Positions 1 through 7,374 of a DNA stretch of 20,373 bases are shown here, one piece after another. The position numbers and the translations under genes were made by a program. The notes beneath the pieces were generated by a model. That model had not been told where the DNA came from and ran no database searches. It was given only the letters and a program-made list of their open reading frames with translations. The DNA is from an uncultured Clostridia bacterium. GTDB lineage: Bacteria; Bacillota; Clostridia; Oscillospirales; Oscillospiraceae. Within the stretch, counting starts at the first letter, position 1. Each line of letters opens with the position of its first letter. The stretch is from assembly GCA_946184215.1 (NCBI GenBank), contig CAMHER010000009.1, positions 1 through 20,373 on the forward strand. Direction: 5' to 3'.

Positions 1-2
1 GG

Positions 3-1205
3 GACTATTATATCGGCGACGACATGAAGCTGCGCCAGGTGATGATCAACATTCTCGGCAACGCGGTCAAATTCACTCCGGAGGGCGGCGCGGTCTCCTG
101 CGCGATCGAAACGGCCGCGCAGTTTGACGGCAAGACCACCCTGCGCTTTACCTTCCGGGATACCGGCATCGGCATGAGCAAAGAATACCTGCCAAAACTC
201 TTTGACGCGTTTACACAGGAGGATTCTTCCGCCACCAGCAAGTTCGGCAGCACAGGTCTGGGCATGCCCATCACAAAAAACATCGTCGAGATGATGAACG
301 GCAACATAGAGGTGGAAAGCGAAAAAGGGAAAGGAACGACCTTCACCGTCACGGTGACCCTGCTGGATTCAGACCGGGTATCTGCGATCGGGGAAGACAA
401 CATGGTGCATCCGGACGACATGTGCGTACTGGTGATCGATGACGATCCCGTCGCCTGCGAGCATGCGCAGATCGTTCTCGGCCAGGTCGGGATCCGCTGC
501 GAGAAGGCGCTGTCCGGCTTTGACGGCATTGAGATGGTAAAGCTTCGTCATGCCCGGCGGGAGCCCTATAACCTGATTCTGGTGGACTGGCGGATGCCCG
601 AACTGGATGGCGTGGAAACGACAAGGCAGATCCGGAAGATCGTCGGATATGAGACGCCGATCATCATCCTGACCTCCTACAGCTGGGAGGATATTGCCGA
701 GGAGGCTACGGAAGCGGGCGTGGATACGTTTGTTGCCAAGCCGCTGTTCGCCGGGATGGTAATGGAGGAGTTCCGGGAGGCCTTCAAGAAAAAGAACGTT
801 CGCCTGGAACGTGAAACAGCAGACCTGAAGGGGCGCCGGGTGCTGCTGGCGGAGGACATGGCGGTAAACGCGGAGATCATGATGATGGTGCTCTCCATGC
901 GCGAAATCGAGGTGGAGCACGCAGAAAACGGCCGAATTGCCGTCGAACTGTTCGCGGGTCACGCGCCCGGGTATTTTGACGCCATCTTGATGGATATGCG
1001 CATGCCGGAGATGGACGGGCTGGAGGCGACCCGAACCATTCGTGCGATGGACAGGGAGGATGCGAAGACCATCCCGATCATCGCCCTGACAGCCAACGCC
1101 TTTGACGAGGACGTTCAGCGCAGCATGCAGGCGGGGCTGAACGCCCACCTGTCCAAGCCTGTGGAGCCGGAGGCTTTGTTCAGAACGCTGGAGAGTCTGA
1201 TCTGA
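3..1205 (+). CDS. Hybrid sensor histidine kinase/response regulator, C-terminal part (5' end outside window)
   Basis: The reading frame is open from the first bases, so the sensor and dimerisation regions lie upstream. What remains starts in the N box of a HATPase_c domain (MINILGNAVKFTPEGG). The ATP-lid glycine motifs DTGIGMS and GSTGLGMPITKNIV follow. Two complete receiver domains come next. The first has the acidic pair in VIDDDP, phospho-acceptor Asp at 585-587 (LVDWRMP), Thr in ILTS and Lys in AKPL. The second has LLAEDM, Asp at 993-995 (LMDMRMP), ALTA and SKP. All phosphorelay residues are present in both receivers. The protein would autophosphorylate on an upstream His and pass phosphate to its own receivers. 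No Hpt domain or DNA-binding output follows, so the final target must be encoded elsewhere. Family assignment is firm; the signal sensed is unknown. Confidence 0.93.
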   Translation, partial: DYYIGDDMKLRQVMINILGNAVKFTPEGGAVSCAIETAAQFDGKTTLRFTFRDTGIGMSKEYLPKLFDAFTQEDSSATSKFGSTGLGMPITKNIVEMMNGNIEVESEKGKGTTFTVTVTLLDSDRVSAIGEDNMVHPDDMCVLVIDDDPVACEHAQIVLGQVGIRCEKALSGFDGIEMVKLRHARREPYNLILVDWRMPELDGVETTRQIRKIVGYETPIIILTSYSWEDIAEEATEAGVDTFVAKPLFAGMVMEEFREAFKKKNVRLERETADLKGRRVLLAEDMAVNAEIMMMVLSMREIEVEHAENGRIAVELFAGHAPGYFDAILMDMRMPEMDGLEATRTIRAMDREDAKTIPIIALTANAFDEDVQRSMQAGLNAHLSKPVEPEALFRTLESLI

Positions 1206-1215
1206 GCCGGACACA

Positions 1216-1248
1216 GATCATGATGCATCGCCGCTCAGGTGCATGATC
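1216..1248 (+). other. Weak inverted repeat after the kinase gene
   Basis: GATCATG (1216-1222) and CATGATC (1242-1248) form a 7-bp inverted repeat around a 19-base loop, just after the kinase stop codon. There is no T run, so on its own it is not a good terminator. It may simply be part of the 3' untranslated region before the hairpin at 1280. Confidence 0.25.
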
Positions 1249-1279
1249 GGTCCGATAACTTCCTGACCGCCGGGAAAAG

Positions 1280-1306
1280 ATCCCGAAAAAGCGGGATTTG
1301 CGTTTT
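1280..1306 (+). terminator. Rho-independent terminator of the kinase gene
   Basis: ATCCCG (1280-1285) pairs with CGGGAT (1292-1297) around the loop AAAAAG, followed by TTGCGTTTT. The stem is short (6 bp) but the tail is T-rich, and it lies 75 bases after the kinase stop. I see no convincing promoter between it and the transporter start at 1359, so the downstream genes may partly depend on readthrough or on a promoter I cannot recognise. Confidence 0.55.
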
Positions 1307-1358
1307 ACCGTAACCGTACTGCGAAAGAGGAACAGACAGGGAAAGGAGAGGGAGCACC

Positions 1359-2738
1359 ATGAAAAACAAGGATCGCACAGTAGAAGCGGAGCACATCGGC
1401 CGGCAGGGCCCGCCGAAACGATACGCGCTGTATTTTGCCGTGCTGCTGCTCGTGATCGTGCTGGTGGATATTCTGGACAATCTGGCCACGAATATCGGCG
1501 CCAACATCACCTCCAGCTTCATCACCGAGTTTTTCGTAAACGGAAAGGTATTCGGCAAGAGCTATGCCTACGAGGAAGGCCTGGCGCTGCACAACACGAT
1601 CAGTCTGATCGGCTATGTGATCGCGCTTCTGGCCCCGTTTTACAAGTCCCTGGCGGATAAGATCGGGCGCAAGCCGCTCTTTGTGCTCTCGTCTCTGGGC
1701 ATGTCGGCCGGCCTTCTGGTCATTTTCGCGTGCCGGAGCTACCTGAGCTTTCTGATCGGCAGCTTTATGCTCTCCTTCTTTATCGGCAGCGACATTCAGA
1801 TCCTCTATGTCCTGGAGGAGGCGCCGAAGGACAAGCGCGCCACGGTTTACAGTCTGCTCAAGGGTATCGGCGGGCTCTCCGCGGTGGCCATTCCCGCCAT
1901 GCGGGCCACGCTGATGCACAACGATCCCACGCGCTGGCGCAGCGTCTATCTGCTGCCGGGTCTGTACGGCCTGGCGGTCACGGTGCTGATCGTGCTGCTG
2001 GCAAAGGAGACGCGGGTCTACCAGGAAAACCGGCTGGCAAAGCGCCGACAGGAAGGAACGGACCGACAGGACGCGGCGGGGGAGAAGAAGGCTGCGCCCG
2101 CCGGGAAGACGGGGGTCGTTACCGCCGTCAAATACATTTTCCGGCACAGGGATCTGCGCACGCTGATCCTGATCAAGATGCTCTTCGACGCGGCCATCGT
2201 CGCCATGACGAACTACGAGTCCATCATGTACCGTGCCAACATGAGCACCGAGGCCATCACCACGGCGGAGTTCTATTATCCCTTCCTTTACTGCGGCGCG
2301 GTGATCATCTCCGGCTTCCTCGCAGACCGCATCGGCCGGAAAAAGACGGTCCTGATCTTCGGCCTGATCTGTGCGGCCTCCTTCGCCCTGTTTGTCCTCA
2401 GCGCAAACGCGCTGTGGAGTCCAGCGCTGGTCGGCATCTGCTACGGGCTGTACCTGGGCGGCTACTGGATCGGGAGAGATTATATGGAGATCATCTCCAC
2501 GGAAATGGTGCCGACACATATTCGCGCCTCCATCATGGGCGCCGAGGGGCTTCTGGTCTATATCGGGATGGGCGTCGGCTTTGCTTTCGTCAATATCGGG
2601 ATCCTGTTCCTGCCGCTGTGGCTGGTCTGCAGCGTCTTCGCCCTGCCCTGCATCCTGGTTTCCGTTCTCCTGCTCAGAGGAAAGGTGAGGGAGACCGCCG
2701 GCGTGGACTATGAGGCGATCGCGGAGGACGGCGTATGA
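1359..2738 (+). CDS. MFS transporter (sugar-porter-like)
   Basis: A 459-residue integral membrane protein with the hydrophobic pattern of a 12-helix major facilitator. The family's loop 2-3 signature appears twice, as ADKIGRK at residues 99-105 and ADRIGRK at 322-328, one per half. The first helix (about 23-45) is followed by an unusually long polar segment (about 46-76) before helix 2. A hydrophilic lysine/glutamate-rich cytoplasmic loop (about 225-255) separates the halves. The ATG is preceded by AAAGGAG at 1342-1348. Its stop overlaps the start of the FAD oxidoreductase by four bases, so the two are translationally coupled. Such proteins use ion gradients to move small solutes in or out. 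The substrate cannot be read from sequence; the coupling suggests it carries a substrate or product of the next enzyme. Confidence 0.9.
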   Translation: MKNKDRTVEAEHIGRQGPPKRYALYFAVLLLVIVLVDILDNLATNIGANITSSFITEFFVNGKVFGKSYAYEEGLALHNTISLIGYVIALLAPFYKSLADKIGRKPLFVLSSLGMSAGLLVIFACRSYLSFLIGSFMLSFFIGSDIQILYVLEEAPKDKRATVYSLLKGIGGLSAVAIPAMRATLMHNDPTRWRSVYLLPGLYGLAVTVLIVLLAKETRVYQENRLAKRRQEGTDRQDAAGEKKAAPAGKTGVVTAVKYIFRHRDLRTLILIKMLFDAAIVAMTNYESIMYRANMSTEAITTAEFYYPFLYCGAVIISGFLADRIGRKKTVLIFGLICAASFALFVLSANALWSPALVGICYGLYLGGYWIGRDYMEIISTEMVPTHIRASIMGAEGLLVYIGMGVGFAFVNIGILFLPLWLVCSVFALPCILVSVLLLRGKVRETAGVDYEAIAEDGV

Positions 2739-4273
2739 AGATCGCGGTCGTCGGCGCGGGACTGGGCGGACTGAGCTTTGGCGCCTGCGCGGCGCGCGAC
2801 GGGCACGAGGTGATCCTGATCGACAAAAACGACGAGCCCGGCGGCGTGATGGCACTGGCAAGGGAAGGAGGCTTCTCCTTTGAACAGGGCCCGCTGATCC
2901 TCACGGATTTAAGGGAGGATGAAGCGGTCGGCGGCTTTCTCGCCTCCCTTGGGATCCATCTGGAGACGGTGCGGGACGACCGCGGCCTGAGCACGCCGGA
3001 CTTTGATCTCATTCCCCCGGAGGAATACGAGGGCCCCGACTGGCGGAAAAGACGCCTGGAAGAGCTCTTTCCCGCCGAGAAGAAGGGCATCCGGGAATAT
3101 TATCGCTTTTATGACGCGCTCATGGAGATCCGCTTCCTGTCGGGGGAGAAAAAAGGGCTGCTCAATCAGCTGCGGCTGCTCCGCGCCTTCCTTACGGTCA
3201 AACCCTACGAGAACATGACCTGCCGCCGCTTTACCGAAAAGCTCTTCTCCGATGAGAAACTGCGGCTGGTCTTCAATGGCATTCTGGCGGATTTCTGCGC
3301 GGATGCCGATGAGGTGCAGTGCTTCACCCTGCCCTTTGTCAACACCGAGACGGCCTTCGACAAGCGCATCCCGACGGAGAAAAAGGGAAAGCTGTATTAT
3401 CCCTCCTACCGCTACATCGTCGGCGGCTGTCAAAAGCTGCCGGAGGCGCTGTGCGCTTACATCCTGGAGCATAACGGTCGGTTCCTTTCCCGCACCGTTG
3501 CGGAGAAGGTCCTGGTGGAAGCCGGCCGCGCCGTCGGCGTCCGTCTGGAGGACGGGCGGGAGATCAGGGCCGACATGGTCGTGGGCTGCGGCAGCGCGCG
3601 GGACTTTTTTACCGAACTGGTGGGGGAGGAATATCTCGACGGGAATTACCGCAGGATCCTGCGGGACTTCCGGCCGATGGAGGCGGTTTTCATGCTGCAC
3701 CTGGGCGTGGATTTCGATCCCTCGGCTTTTCAGAAGCAGAGCCTCTGTTATTACTACGGCAGCTACGATCTCCACGGGGCGGTGGAAAAGCTGCGCAGCG
3801 GCGTGTACCACCGCGGCTCCGACGGCTATCTCATCTATTTTCCGGATCGCCATGCGCCCGCCTTCGCCCCGCCGGGCTGCCACTGCGTGACCATCTATAC
3901 CGTCTGCCCGGATCGCCTGCGGGAAGGGGACTGGGAGAGCCGAAAGGAGCTTTTCGCCGACGAGCTGATCCGTCTGGCGGAGGAGCATCTCCCCGGCCTG
4001 TCGGAGCATATCGTAGCAAAGAAGATCGTCACGGCGGAGGATTACCGGCGGCTGACGCATATGAAAAAGTCCTCCTTCGGCGGCGCGGTGCCCATCTGGA
4101 AGCAGCGCAATCCGCCCTACCTGACGCCGGTGAAGGATCTGATCTTTGTCGGAGCCCAGAGCGAGAGCGGCGGCGGGGTGCCGATCGTACTGCTCGGCGC
4201 GGTCGAGGCGTATGAAAAAGCAATCCGGGCAAACCGGGCGGAGGGAAAAGGCCCCGCCGCCGGCCCCGTTTGA
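2735..4273 (+). CDS. Phytoene-dehydrogenase-like FAD-dependent oxidoreductase
   Basis: A 512-residue flavoprotein of the CrtI/retinol-saturase-like amine oxidase superfamily. The N-terminal Rossmann fold shows GAGLGG at residues 7-12, the ribose-binding acid at the end of beta-2 (ILIDK, D30) and the second glycine motif DEPGG at 33-37. The C-terminal FAD signature LIFVGAQSESGGGVP starts near residue 469 and closes the cofactor site, as in phytoene desaturases and COG1233 proteins. Length is typical. It has no signal peptide and is probably cytoplasmic or peripheral to the membrane. The ATG overlaps the transporter stop (ATGA). Family members dehydrogenate, saturate or isomerise hydrophobic polyene and isoprenoid substrates. 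No phytoene synthase or other carotenoid gene is visible here, so calling it a carotenoid enzyme would be unsupported. Confidence 0.87.
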   Translation: MKIAVVGAGLGGLSFGACAARDGHEVILIDKNDEPGGVMALAREGGFSFEQGPLILTDLREDEAVGGFLASLGIHLETVRDDRGLSTPDFDLIPPEEYEGPDWRKRRLEELFPAEKKGIREYYRFYDALMEIRFLSGEKKGLLNQLRLLRAFLTVKPYENMTCRRFTEKLFSDEKLRLVFNGILADFCADADEVQCFTLPFVNTETAFDKRIPTEKKGKLYYPSYRYIVGGCQKLPEALCAYILEHNGRFLSRTVAEKVLVEAGRAVGVRLEDGREIRADMVVGCGSARDFFTELVGEEYLDGNYRRILRDFRPMEAVFMLHLGVDFDPSAFQKQSLCYYYGSYDLHGAVEKLRSGVYHRGSDGYLIYFPDRHAPAFAPPGCHCVTIYTVCPDRLREGDWESRKELFADELIRLAEEHLPGLSEHIVAKKIVTAEDYRRLTHMKKSSFGGAVPIWKQRNPPYLTPVKDLIFVGAQSESGGGVPIVLLGAVEAYEKAIRANRAEGKGPAAGPV

Positions 4274-4339
4274 AAGGCGACAGATTACAGAGAAAAACCC
4301 TTTATGGGATGATTCTAAAACACGCTGCCCTGCAGCGGG

Positions 4340-5245
4340 ATGGACGATCAAATGAAAGCAACCTTCCACCTTCCGGGTCTGTTTGAATTTTACGAATTCT
4401 ACCGCGTTTTTCTGCCCCTGTTTTATAGCCGCCGCGGATTTTTTTACGACTTCTGCGAGATCGGCTCGATCTACGGCGCGCCTGCCGGCTGCCCCTGGGA
4501 CGGCGGCCGTGCCGGCTTTGGGGAGAACCGGGCGGAGGACGCGGCGGAGCTGATGCGTCAGTACGGCATTTCCGCACGCCTCACCTTCAGCAATTCCCTT
4601 CTCCGGGAGGAGCATCTCTCCGACGGCGCATGCAACGCCCTCTGCGCCCTGTTCGAGAAAAGCGGAACAGTCCCAAACGGCGTGATCCTCACATCGGACC
4701 TGCTGCTTGCCTATCTGCAGGAGCACTATCCCGGCTTTTATTTTGTCTCGTCCACCACAAAGGTGCTGCGGGATTTCAAGCAGCTCGAGAAGGAACTGAG
4801 CCGCGGGGAATTTCGCTTCGTGGTGCCGGATTTTCGGCTGAACAAGGCCTTTGACCGCTTGGACACGCTGCCGGAGGATCAGAAGAAAAAGCTGGAATTC
4901 CTGTGCAACGAGTGCTGCTGGTATGACTGCCCGGACCGGAAGGCCTGTTATGAGAACGTCAGCCGCAAAAACCTGGGCGAGGACTGTCCGGACCACGTCT
5001 GCGTCTCGCCGCAGGCCGGCAGAGGCTACCGCTTTTCCGACGCGATGAAAAACCCCGCCTTCATCGGCCAGAGCGACATTCAAAACACCTACCTGCCCCG
5101 CGGCTTTTCCCAGTTCAAAATCGAGGGGCGCAGTCTTGGCAGCGCCGTCATCCTGGAATTTCTGCTGTACTATCTGACAAAGCCGGAATACCGGCTGAAG
5201 GTGCGGGAGGAGATCTATCTCGACAGCACGCTGGATCTGTTCTAG
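4340..5245 (+). CDS. Cysteine-rich U32-like protein of unknown function
   Basis: A protein of up to 301 residues, not assigned to a characterised enzyme. A dense cysteine cluster lies at 189, 192, 193, 197, 203, 216 and 221 (FLCNECCWYDCPDRKACYE, then DCPDHVC), with further cysteines at 39, 51, 98 and 102. Near the C-terminus, FSQFKIEGRS (about 256-265) resembles the KIEGR motif of U32 'peptidase' family barrels, which include the Fe-S proteins UbiU, UbiV, RlhA and TrhP. I therefore infer a TIM-barrel-like protein that binds an Fe-S cluster. The ribosome site is weak for both candidate starts. ATG 4352 has GGGATGG about 8 bases upstream and gives MKATFHLPGLFEFY; ATG 4340 is the longest option, since an in-frame TAA lies at 4316. 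It follows the FAD oxidoreductase by 66 bases and is the last gene before a terminator. Confidence 0.8.
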   Translation: MDDQMKATFHLPGLFEFYEFYRVFLPLFYSRRGFFYDFCEIGSIYGAPAGCPWDGGRAGFGENRAEDAAELMRQYGISARLTFSNSLLREEHLSDGACNALCALFEKSGTVPNGVILTSDLLLAYLQEHYPGFYFVSSTTKVLRDFKQLEKELSRGEFRFVVPDFRLNKAFDRLDTLPEDQKKKLEFLCNECCWYDCPDRKACYENVSRKNLGEDCPDHVCVSPQAGRGYRFSDAMKNPAFIGQSDIQNTYLPRGFSQFKIEGRSLGSAVILEFLLYYLTKPEYRLKVREEIYLDSTLDLF

Positions 5246-5270
5246 CCCCCGGGACGGATGAACAGCCGCC

Positions 5271-5308
5271 GCGCCCCGGCCTGCTTTCGTACGGCGGGGC
5301 GCTTTCTT
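5271..5308 (+). terminator. Terminator closing the transporter/FAD/U32-like unit
   Basis: GCGCCCCG (5271-5278) pairs perfectly with CGGGGCGC (5295-5302), with a 16-base loop and a TTTCTT tail at 5303-5308. It sits 26 bases after the stop of the U32-like gene. The tail overlaps the first bases of the -35 box of the next promoter. Confidence 0.65.
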
Positions 5309-5336
5309 GACAGCGCCGCGATGGGTTCGGTATAAT
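5307..5336 (+). promoter_or_regulatory. Consensus sigma-A promoter for the acyltransferase unit
   Basis: The -35 box TTGACA (5307-5312) and -10 box TATAAT (5331-5336) both match the consensus exactly, separated by 18 bases. Transcription would start near 5343, giving a leader of about 47 bases before the GTG start. No operator palindrome is obvious, so strong constitutive expression is the simplest reading. Confidence 0.9.
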
Positions 5337-5389
5337 CAAAACAATAAAAAACGGCCTTCCGCAGGCTGGCAGAGAAGGAGAGAGGCGCT

Positions 5390-6658
5390 GTGACGATCGA
5401 TGAAAAAATCAGCCGCAAAAACGTGAAATCGCCCCCGGGATGGCTGTACTGGATCCTCATGAAGGTGACGGGGATCCTCAACCGTCTGAGCAACACGCAT
5501 TTTACCTATCGCGCCTGCCCGGCGAAGGAGAAGGGCTCCATCGTCATGATCGCCAACCACGCCTCCCGTGTGGACTATCAGTTCACAGCGCCTCCCTGCT
5601 ATCCGAAAAAGCTGAACTATGTGGTGGGCTATAACGAATTTTTCCGTTTTCCCACCAATCTGCTCCTGCCGACCATGCAGGTGATCCCCAAGAAAAACTT
5701 CACGCCTGACGCCCACGCGCTGCGTCAGATCCTGCGGGTGATCGCAGACGGCGGCAATATCTGCCTGATGCCCGAGGGGATGAGCTCCATCACCGGCATG
5801 TCGCAGCCCGTCATCCCCGGCGGCGCCAAGCTGCTGAAAAAGCTGGGCGTGCCGGTGTACTATTCCAAGATCTCCGGCGGATATCTGACCTATACCAAGC
5901 ACTGCCTGGATGAGCGCAGGGGCCGCATCGACGTGGTGGTCGATCAGATGTTCACGGCCCAGCAGCTCCGGGAGCTGAGCGTGGAGGAGATCGAGGATAC
6001 CATGAACCGTCTGCTGGCCCATGACGATTACATATGGAACCGCAGGGCGCAGGTACGCTTTGACGGCAAGGGGCAGATGGCGAAAAAGCTTGACACGCTG
6101 CTGTATCTCTGCCCGAAGTGCGGCGCGACATATGAGATGGACTGCGATGGCAATACGATGATCTGCCGGAAATGCGGCAACCGCGTGGAACTGGACGAGA
6201 CCTATCAGCTCCATGCCGCTCCGGGCAGCGCCTGCCCCGAGCTGGTGACCGACTGGACGATTCTCGAGCGGGAGCGTGCCGCCGAGGAGGTCCGCAAGCC
6301 GGACTTCTGCCACAGCGGCCACGTCCGCGTGGGCGTCCTGCCGGAGCACAGGGCGCTGAAGGGCGATGCGACTTCGATCATCCGCGGCGAGGGTACGCTG
6401 ACGCTGGATCACGGCGGCCTTCACTTTGACGGCGTGCTGGAAGACGCGCCTTTTTGCTTTACCATTGCCAGCGCCCAGCTCCCGACTTACGGCATGTGCA
6501 CGGATATCAGCCGTTTCTACACCTTTGTGGACGGCCGCTTCCTGGAATTCTATCCCGACGCGGGCGATGTTCTGCTCTGGGATCATCTGACCGAGGAGCT
6601 GCACCGCTTCCAGGGCGGTAAATGGCAGAATACCCCCTATCGGCACCGGGAGGACTGA
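5390..6658 (+). CDS. PlsC-type acyltransferase with zinc ribbon and C-terminal extension
   Basis: A 422-residue protein. Residues about 35-215 form a 1-acyl-glycerol-3-phosphate acyltransferase-like domain. The catalytic HX4D motif is NHASRVD (H57, D62), and MPEGMSS (PEG at 128-130) stands for the phosphate-binding PEG motif. A four-cysteine zinc ribbon follows: CPKCG at 241-245 and CRKCG at 259-263. The remaining 150 or so residues match no domain I know. Typical PlsC proteins are about 200-250 residues, so this is a fusion. The start is GTG at 5390, chosen because AAGGAG at 5375-5380 lies 9 bases upstream and the next Met (residue 24) is inside a hydrophobic segment. It probably acts at the inner membrane face, moving an acyl chain from acyl-ACP or acyl-CoA to an unidentified acceptor. 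First gene of a three-gene unit. Confidence 0.87.
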   Translation: MTIDEKISRKNVKSPPGWLYWILMKVTGILNRLSNTHFTYRACPAKEKGSIVMIANHASRVDYQFTAPPCYPKKLNYVVGYNEFFRFPTNLLLPTMQVIPKKNFTPDAHALRQILRVIADGGNICLMPEGMSSITGMSQPVIPGGAKLLKKLGVPVYYSKISGGYLTYTKHCLDERRGRIDVVVDQMFTAQQLRELSVEEIEDTMNRLLAHDDYIWNRRAQVRFDGKGQMAKKLDTLLYLCPKCGATYEMDCDGNTMICRKCGNRVELDETYQLHAAPGSACPELVTDWTILERERAAEEVRKPDFCHSGHVRVGVLPEHRALKGDATSIIRGEGTLTLDHGGLHFDGVLEDAPFCFTIASAQLPTYGMCTDISRFYTFVDGRFLEFYPDAGDVLLWDHLTEELHRFQGGKWQNTPYRHRED

Positions 6659-6694
6659 GCCCTTCCCGGAAACAACGCAGAGGAGAAAAGAGAA

Positions 6695-7300
6695 ATGGAT
6701 CTCACCGGCAGCCTGACGTGGACAAGACAGCCAAGGCGTTTTTGCCTTGAGGCGGACCGCGTCAGCATCACCACCGATCCCCACACGGATCTCTGGCAGC
6801 GCACCTACTACCATTTCCGCAACGACAACGCGCCGCTGCTGCAGATGGAGACGGAGGAGAGATATTTCTCCTTCGTGGTGAAAACCGATTTCAGCGAAAG
6901 TCATCACCGTTTTGACCAGTGCGGCATCGTGATGTATCTGGATGCGGACAACTGGCTGAAGGCCTCGGTGGAGTATGAAAACGAACGCTTTGGACACCTG
7001 GGCTCCGTTGTGACCAACCACGGCTATTCCGACTGGGCCACCACAGCGATCCCGGCAGATGTCAAAACCATGTGGTATCGCCTTTCCCGCCGGGAGGACG
7101 ACTATTGTGTCGAATGCTCCCCTGACGGCGTGAGCTTCACACAGATGCGCGTCTGCCACATATGGGAGGGCGCGGGCGCGATCCGCTTTGGCGTCTACGC
7201 CTGCAGCCCGGAGGATTCCAGCTTCACGGCGGTGTTTACGCACTTCGCCGTCACCGAATGTGCCTGGAAGGCCCATGACGGACAGCAGCCGGAGGAATAA
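6695..7300 (+). CDS. DUF1349 (Ree1-like, concanavalin-like) protein
   Basis: A 201-residue soluble protein with no signal peptide or membrane segment. Its sequence fits the DUF1349/COG3506 jelly-roll family: an early WTRQP strand, the RTYYHFRND region near residue 37, and the core CGIVMYLDADNWLKASVEY at about 78-96. The family is related to concanavalin-like lectin folds and named after yeast Ree1, but its biochemical role is unsettled. Members are often assumed to bind carbohydrate. The ATG has GAGGAG at 6680-6685, and the gene lies 36 bases after the acyltransferase, so they should be cotranscribed. Why a putative glycan-binding fold accompanies an acyltransferase is unknown; a shared glycolipid substrate is one possibility. 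Confidence 0.82.
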   Translation: MDLTGSLTWTRQPRRFCLEADRVSITTDPHTDLWQRTYYHFRNDNAPLLQMETEERYFSFVVKTDFSESHHRFDQCGIVMYLDADNWLKASVEYENERFGHLGSVVTNHGYSDWATTAIPADVKTMWYRLSRREDDYCVECSPDGVSFTQMRVCHIWEGAGAIRFGVYACSPEDSSFTAVFTHFAVTECAWKAHDGQQPEE

Positions 7301-7305
7301 GCCCC

Positions 7306-7324
7306 GCCGCGCCGGACGCGCGGC
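7306..7324 (+). other. Intercistronic GC-rich hairpin
   Basis: GCCGCGC (7306-7312) and GCGCGGC (7318-7324) form a perfect 7-bp stem with loop CGGAC, just after the DUF1349 stop. There is no T run, so it is more likely an mRNA-processing or stability element within the operon than a terminator. It could reduce expression of the next gene relative to the first two. Confidence 0.4.
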
Positions 7325-7374
7325 ACGAATAAGAAGATCAACAACAAGAGCAGCATACAGAGAGGAGAAGCAAA

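Noticed and set aside
2735..4273. Dedicated carotenoid phytoene desaturase
   Set aside because: Only the general FAD-fold motifs are visible, and no phytoene synthase or other carotenoid gene is present.
2909..5083. A 724-codon open frame on the - strand
   Set aside because: Antisense to the FAD oxidoreductase and the U32-like gene, with no recognisable domain.
4340..5245. Radical SAM enzyme
   Set aside because: The cysteines do not form a CxxxCxxC motif, and the KIEGR motif points to the U32 family instead.
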